A program made the position numbers and the translations under genes. 64,000 nt of DNA, from positions 3,253,501 through 3,317,500 of the forward strand of contig NC_019684.1 of assembly GCF_000316645.1 (NCBI RefSeq), written 5' to 3'. Within the stretch, counting starts at the first letter, position 1; every line of letters begins with the position of its first letter. The notes below the pieces were generated by a model that did no database searches, had not been told where the DNA came from, and saw only the letters and a list, made by a program, of their open reading frames with translations. Shown here piece by piece: positions 33,386 through 42,355 of the stretch. This DNA is from Nostoc sp. PCC 7524. Its GTDB lineage: Bacteria > Cyanobacteriota > Cyanobacteriia > Cyanobacteriales > Nostocaceae.

Positions 33386-35599
33386 ATGTCAACGCAATTT
33401 CAACGCCAAAGTACACGAGTTAACCCTTGGTTTGCTCAATTATTAGCCATACCGAAGCAATTATCTTTCATTCGTCCAGGTTGGCGTTTAATTAAGCGTT
33501 TTTTTCCTGTTCTGTTTGCCATATCGCTGGCTACAGTATTGACGCTAGAAAACCTTACCCCTGTAACTGCTCAACTACCCCAGTTACCACCTTCAGAAAT
33601 TCGCGGGGTGTGGCTGACTAATAATGACTTTGATATCTTAAAAAATCGCGCTAAAGTCCAGGACACACTTGCTCAATTGCGGCGATTAAACTTTAATACG
33701 GTTTATCCAGTGGTTTGGAATGATGGCTACACAAAATATCCCAGTGAAATAACGCAACGAATGGGCATCCCTTTTTTCTTTAGAGGTGCAGAGGGACAAG
33801 ATATCATTGCAGACATCCTAACTCAAGCTCGGAATCAAGGATTACTGGCCATACCTTGGTTTGAGTTTGGTTTCATGGCTCCCTTAACTTCAGAGTTAGC
33901 ATCGCAGCATCCCGATTGGCTGACACAAAAGCGAGATGGCACCCAAACCTCAATTAGTGCTGCGGGTGAGGTGGCTTGGCTAAATCCCTTTCATCCGGAA
34001 GTGCAGAAGTTTATTACTGACCTTGTGGTAGAAATTGTTACCAAATATAACGCGGATGGTATTCAATTTGACGACCACATGAGTTTACCTGTGGATTTTG
34101 GCTACGACAAATACACGATAAACTTATATACCCAAGAAATTGGTAGCCCTCCCCCACCCAATCCCCAAGCACAAGCATGGATGAAATGGCGAGCAGATAA
34201 AATCACAGCCTTTATGGTGGAGCTAAACAAAGCTGTGAAAGCCAGAAAGCCCAATGCTATTTTTTCTGTTTCTCCTAATTACTATGACTTTGCTTATAAG
34301 TTTCAATTACAAGATTGGCTCAACTGGGTACGTTTGGGTGTTGTAGACGAGCTGGTAGTACAGGTTTATCGCAATGATTTGCAAAGTTTTAACAGTAAAC
34401 TGATTACTCCAGAAATTGTCGAGACACGGCAATTAATACCCACTGGTATAGGGATTATGACTGGGTTGAGAAATCGCCCGGTTTCCATTTCACAGATTCA
34501 GTCTCAAGTCCGGGCTGCTCAAGAACGTGGTTTAGGTGCGGTCTTTTTCTACTATGAAAGTCTTTGGGACTCTGCACCGGAACCTGTGGCACAGCGACAG
34601 GCTGGATTTCAAGCCCTTTTTCCTCAACCGCTTAGGCGTGATACCTCCCAAATTACAGCCCGAAAACCCAGTTTTAATACGGTGACTGTGCCTCTATATC
34701 CTAGAGGTGCTGTTGCTCAACGCGGTTATTTTGTTGAGGTAGCAGTAGCAGGTGGTCAGCCCAGGCGGATTTTACTGGATACAGGCTCGGCGGGGCTGAG
34801 AGTACCTAGAGAGTTTTTAGGCAATGCCCCCATCAATAGCACAGGTCAAAGCATCAGGGAAGTCTTAAGTGATGGTACTGTTCTGGAAGGAGAGTTAGTT
34901 TACACTCATGTTCGGATTGGTTTGATAGCGACAGAAGAACCTGTTCCTGTGCAAGTCGTTACCAGTCGTCAATGTATCCCCCAAAAACCCAATTGCTCTG
35001 CCAGAAGTGGTACACCATTCTCTGGTATTATCGGTGTCAACTATTCTGAGCGCACACTTCCCTATAACCCATTGAGAAAACTTCCAGGCAATCTAAGTAA
35101 CGGATTTATTGTTACGGGTAACGGTGGTAGTAACAACAACGGTAGCCTGATTCTCGGCTTGACAGCCAATAATCAATCAGGTTTTAGGATGGCTGCCTTG
35201 AGTCAACAACCTGCAATTAATGGTGTACCCGGTAAGAGATGGGACTCTAGACTCAATGGTGTTTGTTTAACTATTGCTGGGAGTGCCATGAAAAATGCTT
35301 GTAACAACAGAATGGTTGTTGCTTCAGGTAATGGGATGACTGAATTTAAGTCTGCTTCCCTTATGGGTAAACTGAAACCAGGCAGGTTAAGCCCAGCAAA
35401 TACTGTGAAGGTAACAATACCTAAAGTCTTTGACTATAGCCTGGTACCAGGAAACCGCGACGGGTTTAATGTCTGGAATATCAATGTTTCTCCACAAGCA
35501 GAGCAGCCTATATTGGTGAATACTGGGATGGCATTCTTCGATAGATTTAACGTCTTGTTTGATCCGGTTAATGGGCGGATGGGTTTTCGGAGAGTATAG
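33386..35599 (+). CDS. GHL10-type glycosidase-like protein fused to an aspartic-protease-like domain
   Basis: 737 aa. N-terminal hydrophobic signal/anchor (LFAISLATVLTLENLTPVTA) then a PF02638-like TIM barrel: 'EIRGVWLTNNDFDIL', 'AIPWFEFGFMAP', 'DGIQFDDHM' (likely catalytic acidic residues) and 'AVFFYYESLW'. From about 450 a pepsin/DUF3443-like domain follows: 'ILLDTGSAGLRVP' (Asp465), a Cys pair (CIPQKPNC), and the end 'FDRFNVLFDPVNGRMGFR', typical of the second lobe. The second DTG position appears as VASGNGM (Ala646), so the catalytic dyad looks incomplete. Probably exported, acting on cell-wall or exopolysaccharide. Confidence 0.85.
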   Translation: MSTQFQRQSTRVNPWFAQLLAIPKQLSFIRPGWRLIKRFFPVLFAISLATVLTLENLTPVTAQLPQLPPSEIRGVWLTNNDFDILKNRAKVQDTLAQLRRLNFNTVYPVVWNDGYTKYPSEITQRMGIPFFFRGAEGQDIIADILTQARNQGLLAIPWFEFGFMAPLTSELASQHPDWLTQKRDGTQTSISAAGEVAWLNPFHPEVQKFITDLVVEIVTKYNADGIQFDDHMSLPVDFGYDKYTINLYTQEIGSPPPPNPQAQAWMKWRADKITAFMVELNKAVKARKPNAIFSVSPNYYDFAYKFQLQDWLNWVRLGVVDELVVQVYRNDLQSFNSKLITPEIVETRQLIPTGIGIMTGLRNRPVSISQIQSQVRAAQERGLGAVFFYYESLWDSAPEPVAQRQAGFQALFPQPLRRDTSQITARKPSFNTVTVPLYPRGAVAQRGYFVEVAVAGGQPRRILLDTGSAGLRVPREFLGNAPINSTGQSIREVLSDGTVLEGELVYTHVRIGLIATEEPVPVQVVTSRQCIPQKPNCSARSGTPFSGIIGVNYSERTLPYNPLRKLPGNLSNGFIVTGNGGSNNNGSLILGLTANNQSGFRMAALSQQPAINGVPGKRWDSRLNGVCLTIAGSAMKNACNNRMVVASGNGMTEFKSASLMGKLKPGRLSPANTVKVTIPKVFDYSLVPGNRDGFNVWNINVSPQAEQPILVNTGMAFFDRFNVLFDPVNGRMGFRRV

Positions 35600-35731
35600 G
35601 GATTGGGGATTGGGGATTGGGGATTGGGGATTGGGGATTGAAACTTATCTTGTCTCCCCTCACTCCCCTCACTTCCCTCACTCCCCTCACTTCCCTCACT
35701 TCCCCCACACCCCACACCCCACACCCCTCCT
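35600..35731. repeat. STRR run plus a 9-bp tandem repeat
   Basis: Five GGGGATT units (35600-35640) followed by CACTCCCCT/CACTTCCCT nonamers in alternation (about 35658-35705) and then CACACCC repeats. It fills the convergent gap before the metalloprotease gene. Confidence 0.8.
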
Positions 35732-35736
35732 TCTTC

Positions 35737-38406
35737 CTAGCCTCTCGATAGTAATTGTGCGTTTAAGGCTTTGGTGATGCGATCGCTCGAAAATTGCAAA
35801 TGAGCTAGTGTATAAATATCGAGTTGTTTACCGAATTGTTTGAGTTGATGATCAATGGCTTGTTGTAGTTGACGTAGTTCGTACCAAGCCAGTGTACAAG
35901 CATCTTCTGGTAAATCATTTTTATCTAAGATCATTTCTAGCAGAATATTGAGGTGTTCGTGTTGCAATGAACGGCGGATGCTAGAAATTGGTTTTGGGTG
36001 TGGGTTGGCTAAAATTTCTGCCCAAATACCTGTTTGTAAGGTGTCAAATAGTTCTGGGATAGATAAAGCTTGATTAGCTGGGCTTTTTAATTCTATATCA
36101 CGTAACCGATGTAGGCGATCGCTATCTAAGAGCGATCGTAATATCCCACTTTGGAACTGCAAAATCCGTTCGTGAATGGGATAATCAAGGCGGTTATTGG
36201 GTACAAGGCTACCCCAGTGTTCCCAACGTGATGGTGCTAGCTGATTCAGTAATTGTGGTGAGAAGGTGAAAGCATCTTCTGCAAAAACATACTCTTGCAA
36301 CTTTGCTAATGCTTGGTGTTGTTTTAGACGTGGCACTGCCACAAAAGCCCAAGAATGCTCATCATTCACATGAAAATGCTCAAACGATTGTCCACCAATA
36401 TACTTAGAGAGCAAGGTAGCATTGCGAAAATAATATTGCAATATCCTGTTAAATAGAACACGCAGATGACTATAACTTTCTCCTTTTGCCAGATAATGCT
36501 CATTGAGATGCTGCCACATCACACGGGCGTTATCCATTTGCCACTGGGAATAAACTAAGGCATCACTACTCATATCCCAAACATTGGCAAGGGGATTAAT
36601 ATCCCAAATATCTTCATCTGTGGCATAAGATAATTCTGGTTGAGGGGATGCCAAAGCAATCTGCTCTAAAAAGTCTTTCTCTGCTTCCGGTATGCTTGGT
36701 TCTATTGCTGGGCTTGGTTTATAGCCATACTCTATCGCCCATTCATCATAGGGGCCGACAACCCAAGGAAAATAGTCACCTTGCTCTACTCCCTGCGGCG
36801 CTAGATTCACGGGGACATAATCCATCACCGAAGCGACTAAGCCTTTAGTGTGGGTAATTTCAGTGTTATTTAATTCCTGGGGCGTTAACATGGTACTGCC
36901 GTGAAAGTTGTGGCGCAAACCGAGGGTATGGCCGACTTCATGAGCAATCACAGAACGCAAATATTGATGTACATACTCCTGCATGGCTTCATGCTGCGGT
37001 TTAGTCTCTGGCAATAGTGACAACGCCAAAGCTCCCATAGCAGCTTGATTTGTGGATTCCATGCCATAGCAAAATTCCGATGACTGTTTTTGACAGGAGT
37101 TATTACCCAGTGATGCAGTTGTTTCTTTTAAGGCGCGATATTGTTGCTGAACTGAACGCACCATATTGGCATCAATGATAATATCTGCATCTAATATTTC
37201 CCCGGTGAGGGGGTTGACGCGGATTGGTCCTTTGGCAAAGCCTGCATCTAGGGAGTTGAACCAGCGAATCGTATTATAGCGGACATCGGCTGGTTGCCAA
37301 TCTGCATCATCTGGCATTTGCTGTACTGCGATAGCGTTTTCAAACCCAGCTTTGACAAAAGCTTTGTTCCACATCAGCACACCTTCGCGGATTGCATCGC
37401 GGTATTCTAGGGGAACAGCATTTTCAATCCAAAATACTATCGGCTGTTGTGGTGGCGATAAGGGTGCTTGAGGATTAGATGGTTCTAGATGCCAACGATT
37501 GATGTAACGGACAAAGCTGTCTGGTGAGTTGGTGTGAGCAAAATCTTGAAAGGCTGTAATAAAATATCCTACGCGATCGTCGGCCAGTCGGGGAATATAG
37601 CCGTTATTTTCTGGCAGTTGGGAAAAACTGTAATGTACCTTCAGAGTCAACGCCCTGCTATCAGGTAAGGTAACTAAATTTGCTCCTTCTGCTGAGGAAA
37701 ACCCGTAAATGACATCTATTTCTACATTCTCTGGGAAGCTCTTGACATCACCAAAATAAGACTTACTGATTTCTAAACGGTAATCGGTTTGTAAAGAGTA
37801 TTTTAATAGGGGCGTTAACCCTGGAAAGTCCCGCATCAGCAGATCATCTAGGTTGATGAGAATATGATGATTGTAAGGATTAATACTATCTATTGGAAGT
37901 GCATACAAAACTGAATCACTAAAGGAACGAGCTAGCGATCGCTGTTCTGGTTCTGTGACATCAGTACGAAATTTAACATTACGCACCACAAAGTGCAAGT
38001 TATTGTTGACTTGTCGGAAATAAAATAGAAAATCATTCAGAGGTAAGCCACTATAAATCCCACTTTCCCCAATCCCCGATTCCAACGTCACTGTAGCTAG
38101 GTAATTTTTATTCAGCTGCTCAGGTTTAATTTCCCAATAAACTTGTCCTGATTCCTGACTGTAATCAAGGTTGAAAAGTCCCTCTATTTTCTCTGTTGCT
38201 TTAATTAATTCCCGAAATCGGCGAAAATCTTCTTTCCTGCTTTGCTCAAAAGTATCGGCACTGGCTAAATTTTCCACGACTGGAATTAGGTTTAATTGCT
38301 GCACATCAGGATTTGCCAGTTGGTTAGCCCCTGCGTCATCAACATTTAATAAAAAACTACACAATATTATTGTGTAAATTGCTAATTGCCTGATCCAGTG
38401 CTTCAT
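35737..38406 (-). CDS. Secreted zinc metalloprotease (DUF5117/DUF4953 type)
   Basis: 889 aa. Signal peptide (LAIYTIILCSFLLNVDDAGA). N-terminal DUF5117-like beta region to about 300. The metzincin-like zinc motif HEVGHTLGLRHNFHGS places ligands at His489, His493 and His499 with catalytic Glu490. A C-terminal DUF4953-like helical region follows. Family members are large periplasmic or secreted proteases of poorly known substrate. A conserved ISSVMDYVP-like 'ASVMDYVPVNLAPQG' lies about 40 residues after the zinc motif, as the Met-turn of metzincins. Confidence 0.92.
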   Translation of the reverse strand: MKHWIRQLAIYTIILCSFLLNVDDAGANQLANPDVQQLNLIPVVENLASADTFEQSRKEDFRRFRELIKATEKIEGLFNLDYSQESGQVYWEIKPEQLNKNYLATVTLESGIGESGIYSGLPLNDFLFYFRQVNNNLHFVVRNVKFRTDVTEPEQRSLARSFSDSVLYALPIDSINPYNHHILINLDDLLMRDFPGLTPLLKYSLQTDYRLEISKSYFGDVKSFPENVEIDVIYGFSSAEGANLVTLPDSRALTLKVHYSFSQLPENNGYIPRLADDRVGYFITAFQDFAHTNSPDSFVRYINRWHLEPSNPQAPLSPPQQPIVFWIENAVPLEYRDAIREGVLMWNKAFVKAGFENAIAVQQMPDDADWQPADVRYNTIRWFNSLDAGFAKGPIRVNPLTGEILDADIIIDANMVRSVQQQYRALKETTASLGNNSCQKQSSEFCYGMESTNQAAMGALALSLLPETKPQHEAMQEYVHQYLRSVIAHEVGHTLGLRHNFHGSTMLTPQELNNTEITHTKGLVASVMDYVPVNLAPQGVEQGDYFPWVVGPYDEWAIEYGYKPSPAIEPSIPEAEKDFLEQIALASPQPELSYATDEDIWDINPLANVWDMSSDALVYSQWQMDNARVMWQHLNEHYLAKGESYSHLRVLFNRILQYYFRNATLLSKYIGGQSFEHFHVNDEHSWAFVAVPRLKQHQALAKLQEYVFAEDAFTFSPQLLNQLAPSRWEHWGSLVPNNRLDYPIHERILQFQSGILRSLLDSDRLHRLRDIELKSPANQALSIPELFDTLQTGIWAEILANPHPKPISSIRRSLQHEHLNILLEMILDKNDLPEDACTLAWYELRQLQQAIDHQLKQFGKQLDIYTLAHLQFSSDRITKALNAQLLSRG

Positions 38407-39234
38407 GTTGAGTAAAAATGTGGATTAATTTGCCGAAAATCCACCTTGGGCAGATAAATATTGTGAATTGTCAGGAAAAAACCCACTAGCTTGTCAGCAG
38501 TGTGTCTTTTCATTGCTATTAGCGTTTTTTAGTAATTTTCATTTATAAAATAAAATTCGCCATATAGCAATATTTACGTCTTAAGATAGATGAATAATCA
38601 TCTCATAAATTGTGTAGCAAACTACATTTAGCATTCTCAGAAGTTTTCAATGGCTGGCGTTCCGCACTATCGCGTGTTTATATCCAGTAAAAACCCGGAA
38701 TTGTTTAGATACACTTCTGCCAAATATAAAACATCTACACTTATCTTTATGGTTCTGCCTCAAACCAAACCGATAAACTCATGATGTAACTCGGATTATT
38801 TTGCTATACAAGTTGATGAATAAATTCAAAATTTAAAATACTCCTTCCCTACGGTTCCCTCCGGGTACGGAGAAGCAAGCTACAAAATTCAAAATTTAAA
38901 ATATAAAATAAAATTCAAAAACTTAAGTAAATATATACCTAAAGTCTCAGAAATAATATCTAATTCTCAATTGCATTTTTACTTCTTTTGGCAGACGGTA
39001 AATGTAACTTAACTTTTTATATTAGAGGCTGTTTAATTATTTTATTGCCAGACAGCCAAGACATTAAACCTCACGTTTAGGTCTCATTAATCGCTAATCA
39101 ATAGATAAATTTTCAAGCTTTTCCCATGATGTGAGAAAAGAGGTTTTCTCTATTGGTAAAACGATGATTTGAAATCTTTCCAGTAAGTAATTTTGTCTAA
39201 CTAGCTGAAGTTGTGAAAAGTATAAGGAGAGAAA
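38407..39234. other. 828-base gene-free stretch with dispersed repeats
   Basis: No convincing gene. At 38827-38902 a repeat containing GAGAAGCAAGCTAC is bracketed by two copies of AAATTCAAAATTTAAAATA, as if inserted with duplication. The remainder is AT-rich. The last 30 bases hold AAGGAGA, the ribosome-binding site of the lipoprotein gene. Confidence 0.55.
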
Positions 39235-40107
39235 ATGCTAACACCCCATAAATATCAAAAGTCAAGTTGGAATACTCGCATAGGTGCAACAGTCATTGCA
39301 TTGACAGCTTTACTGCTTCCAGCTTGTGAAACTCCACAAGCCACTGCTCCTGATACAACCACAGAAGCTCCTACTACTCCTCCTCCTAGACCTGTAGCAG
39401 AACAAGATAATGTGACTGCACCAGAAGTTAGCCAAAATACACAAGAACTCATCGGTAAACTCGTCACTGTCCGAGGCCAAGATATTAATAGGGTAAATGA
39501 CAAAGTATTTACAATTTCTGATAGAGAAGTCTTAGGTGGCGAAACAATTGCTGTGGTAAATACTACTGGTCAGCCTGTTAATTTGCCCCTACCTCAAGAT
39601 TCCAGATTACAAGTCACGGGTACAGTGGCTACCCTTGATCCGAATACAATTAAACAAGAATACGGCGTGGATTTAGGTCAAAATCAGGTTGCAGAATATG
39701 CAGGTAAACCAGCAATTATTGCTCGTTCCGTGGCATTAGCACCAACACCAGGAGAAATCAACGAAAACCCTCAAGCTTATTACAATAAAGTAATTTCTGT
39801 CCCTGCTAATGTTTCCGAAATTTATGGACCTAACGCATTTGTTGTTGAAGACAAAGAAGTTCTTGGTGTCAACCCATTATTAGTTATAGTTACCGATAAA
39901 TTGAAGGACAAAGCACCGATTAAAGAAGGTGAAAGGCTTGTAACTACTGGTACGCTGCGCCCGTTTGTTGTGAGCGAGATTGAGAGGGAATACAGTCCTG
40001 TTTGGGATGCACCATTGAGAACACGGCTAGAGAAAGAATATAGCCAAAGACCTGTGCTGATTGCCGAAGGTATATACCCATCAGCAGTACCATTAGGTAC
40101 TAGATAG
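39235..40107 (+). CDS. Lipoprotein with two tandem OB-fold-like repeats
   Basis: 290 aa. N-terminal helix then lipobox LLPAC (Cys32), a Thr/Pro-rich linker (TTTEAPTTPPPRP) and two similar modules: 'GKLVTVRGQDINRVNDKVFTI' with 'EVLGGETIAVVN' at about 73-165, and 'NKVISVPANVSEIYGPNAFVV' with 'EVLGVNPLLVIV' at about 180-265. The strand pattern resembles nucleic-acid-binding-like OB folds found in exported bacterial proteins; function unknown. AAGGAGA seven bases upstream sets the start. Periplasmic or outer-membrane lipoprotein. Confidence 0.85.
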   Translation: MLTPHKYQKSSWNTRIGATVIALTALLLPACETPQATAPDTTTEAPTTPPPRPVAEQDNVTAPEVSQNTQELIGKLVTVRGQDINRVNDKVFTISDREVLGGETIAVVNTTGQPVNLPLPQDSRLQVTGTVATLDPNTIKQEYGVDLGQNQVAEYAGKPAIIARSVALAPTPGEINENPQAYYNKVISVPANVSEIYGPNAFVVEDKEVLGVNPLLVIVTDKLKDKAPIKEGERLVTTGTLRPFVVSEIEREYSPVWDAPLRTRLEKEYSQRPVLIAEGIYPSAVPLGTR

Positions 40108-40179
40108 TTATTAGGCAAAATGATCAAGCGATCGCATGGCATAATTTAGTCATTGCGATCGCTTAATATTTCTACGAGT

Positions 40180-40446
40180 ATGACCAAGCAGAATACTCCA
40201 CTCACCGGAGACGCTCTAATTAAAGAAGTCTGTCGCCGCATTCGAGTAGCCCGCAGCTATTGGGATGCTCACAACAACGCAGCTTGTCGAGGTGAGCGCG
40301 AACGCGCCTTAGCCCTGTACAATACACTCACCAAAGAACAAAAACAGCAAATCCCAGAAGTGCTACGGGTGTGGTTACGCTATCGGAGTGAGAAGTATTT
40401 TGGCGCTCATCGAACACCGCCCAAGTCAGCGCGAAAATCAAAATAG
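40180..40446 (+). CDS. Small basic protein of unknown function
   Basis: 88 aa from ATG 40180; upstream in-frame codons lie in a HIP1-rich palindromic region. Helical and strongly basic at the C-terminus (RTPPKSARKSK). Central 'VCRRIRVARSYWDAHNNAACRGERERALALYNTL' suggests a helical hairpin. Not recognised; possibly nucleic-acid binding given its charge. Confidence 0.7.
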   Translation: MTKQNTPLTGDALIKEVCRRIRVARSYWDAHNNAACRGERERALALYNTLTKEQKQQIPEVLRVWLRYRSEKYFGAHRTPPKSARKSK

Positions 40447-40516
40447 TTTCCAACAGTTGAGAATCCTGGTTTTTTTCACAGCCAGGATAGTCTAATTGTC
40501 AAAGTTTTAATGTTGA

Positions 40517-40888
40517 TTAATCACGGGTCAATATTTCTAGATTATGACCATTTGGATCATAGAAATAGAAACCACGACCTCCTTGTCTGTGATTAATTTC
40601 CCCTTTGTTGTGGTGCATGGGATCACTACTATATTCCAGTCCAGCCTGTTTTATTCTGCCAAAGATAGTATCGAATTCTTCATCGCTGACATGAAAGGCA
40701 TAATGATGAGATTCAAATTCATTCCTATGGTCAAAATCAAGTGTGAGTGTGTCATTAACTCGCACAGCAGCAAAATGACCGAAATTTTCTACTTTTAAAC
40801 CAAAAATCCGGGCAAAAAACTCAGCAGACGCTTCTTTATCATGGGCAGGAACTATAGTGTGATTTAAAGTGATTGCCATATTTGACAT
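40517..40888 (-). CDS. VOC-family (glyoxalase/dioxygenase-like) protein
   Basis: 123 aa, one vicinal-oxygen-chelate domain: 'NHTIVPAHDKEASAEFFARI', 'HHYAFHVSDEEFDTIF', 'GRGFYFYDPNGHNLEIL'. His10, a middle His and Glu119 are in the usual metal-ligand positions. Reaction unknown. The start may instead be ATG 40879, three codons in, which has GGA eight bases upstream. Confidence 0.88.
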   Translation of the reverse strand: MSNMAITLNHTIVPAHDKEASAEFFARIFGLKVENFGHFAAVRVNDTLTLDFDHRNEFESHHYAFHVSDEEFDTIFGRIKQAGLEYSSDPMHHNKGEINHRQGGRGFYFYDPNGHNLEILTRD

Positions 40889-41135
40889 CCAAAATTTTTT
40901 CTAACTATAGCTCTAGAATGTCTTGTAAAATTTTGTTTTGCCCTCCTCATTTTGGTAGGAGTTTTGGCAATCCAGAGATGTTCTTAAATCACTGTTTGCT
41001 TAATTGTATGACACCCAAAATAGCAATCAGAAGATTTTTCTCAAGTCATTTCCAAAGGTACAGGATTTTGGTGAAACAGTAGTGCAAACATCATAAATTA
41101 TGGTTGCAAAATCCTAACCACTCACAAGGGCAGCG

Positions 41136-41354
41136 ATGAATAAAACAACACAGAACAAATTCAATTCTGAAATGACAGATGAAGATTGGTTGAATCTAGG
41201 AAAAGCTGATGCTTGGGCTGGAAAACCTAAAGCATCACCAGAACAAGATGCTCAAGCTGCTAGTATGTACGATTTAGGTTACAGCGAGGGGGAAATTACA
41301 CGTTCGCCAATTGAAGCTAAAAAGGCAGATTCATCATTAAAAAGATTGAATTAA
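41136..41354 (+). CDS. Small protein resembling ribosome modulation factor
   Basis: 72 aa, start preceded by AAGGGCAGCG. Core 'WLNLGKADAWAGKPKASPEQDAQAASMYDLGYSEGE' has the G-x-x-A-x-x-G ... W/Y-x-x-G-(W/Y)-x-x-G spacing of RMF-type proteins, which dimerise ribosomes in stationary phase. RMF is a gammaproteobacterial protein, so this is a resemblance only. Acidic N-terminal part, basic tail. Confidence 0.65.
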   Translation: MNKTTQNKFNSEMTDEDWLNLGKADAWAGKPKASPEQDAQAASMYDLGYSEGEITRSPIEAKKADSSLKRLN

Positions 41355-41376
41355 GCGCATTAATATCAGGGAAGCA

Positions 41377-42306
41377 TCAATTTCTACTTTCTCTATCTTC
41401 TGAATCATACAAAAATGGTGAGCGATCGCCATAAATTTTAGAGTGTATATCTTCGCCTACAGTAACATTTAATTGATCGCCTACTAATAAAACAGCTGCA
41501 CTCATCCACAGCCACAGCATTAAAACAATAACTGTCCCCACTGCACCATAAACTTTGTTGTAGTTGCCAAAATTCGCCACATACTGCCGAAATAAAGCAG
41601 ATAAAAACGCCCAAAATACAGATGCGATCATTGCGCCTGGCATGATTGGTGTACCTCGGTTCCAAACGCTGGGGCCGTAACGGTAAATAAAACTAAATGC
41701 TGTAGCCACGATACCCAATACTAAAGGCCAGCGCAATAATTTCCAAAGATGCAATACAAAAATCAAAGATGAGTTACCACTAACCACAAATCCCAAAATT
41801 AGGTCACTAAGAAATACTAAAAAAGATGCTAATACTAATAGCAAAATAGCACCTACTGTTAATCCCAAAGAGATAATTTTAGCTTGCCAAAAGGGACGGG
41901 TTTTCTCTGGGGGGGTTTGATGGATTTGATCAAAGGCTGTCATGGCGGTACTGACTGCGCCGGAAGCAGTCCAAAGTGCAATGACAAAACTCAAAGAAAA
42001 CAACCCACTATTTTTAGAGCGAGTAATTTCTTTACTGGCGAAATCTCTAATTAGCACCAATACTTCTTCTGGTGCGATTTGACTAAGTTGTACCGCGAGT
42101 TGTTTGAAAGTGTCTTGTAAAGATGCTTCTAGTAACCCAATAGCTGTCAGGATTGCCAGAATTGCAGGAAATAAGGATAACATGGCATTGAAAGCAATTT
42201 CCGCAGCCAGTCCTAAAAGTCGCCTTTTGATGGTTCTAGCAAGAGTTTTTTTGAGTGTACGCCAAGTAAGGTGACGAAAAAAGCTGACAAAACGGGGCTT
42301 TGGCAT
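41377..42306 (-). CDS. YihY/BrkB-family membrane protein
   Basis: 309 aa with six predicted helices, including 'LAAEIAFNAMLSLFPAILAILTA' (in part AFNAMLSLFPAILAIL), 'LFSLSFVIALWTASGAVSTA' and 'VYGAVGTVIVLMLWLWMSAAVLLVG' (in part VGTVIVLMLWLWMSA), which are the hallmarks of the family formerly called ribonuclease BN. The function is uncertain (envelope or transport). The N-terminus is basic. It lies 49 bases downstream of the DUF389 gene on the same strand, suggesting an operon. Confidence 0.9.
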   Translation of the reverse strand: MPKPRFVSFFRHLTWRTLKKTLARTIKRRLLGLAAEIAFNAMLSLFPAILAILTAIGLLEASLQDTFKQLAVQLSQIAPEEVLVLIRDFASKEITRSKNSGLFSLSFVIALWTASGAVSTAMTAFDQIHQTPPEKTRPFWQAKIISLGLTVGAILLLVLASFLVFLSDLILGFVVSGNSSLIFVLHLWKLLRWPLVLGIVATAFSFIYRYGPSVWNRGTPIMPGAMIASVFWAFLSALFRQYVANFGNYNKVYGAVGTVIVLMLWLWMSAAVLLVGDQLNVTVGEDIHSKIYGDRSPFLYDSEDRESRN

Positions 42307-42355
42307 GACTACAGTTGCAGCTGGTAAGTTTGCGACTGTTCTCTAAATTATGAAC

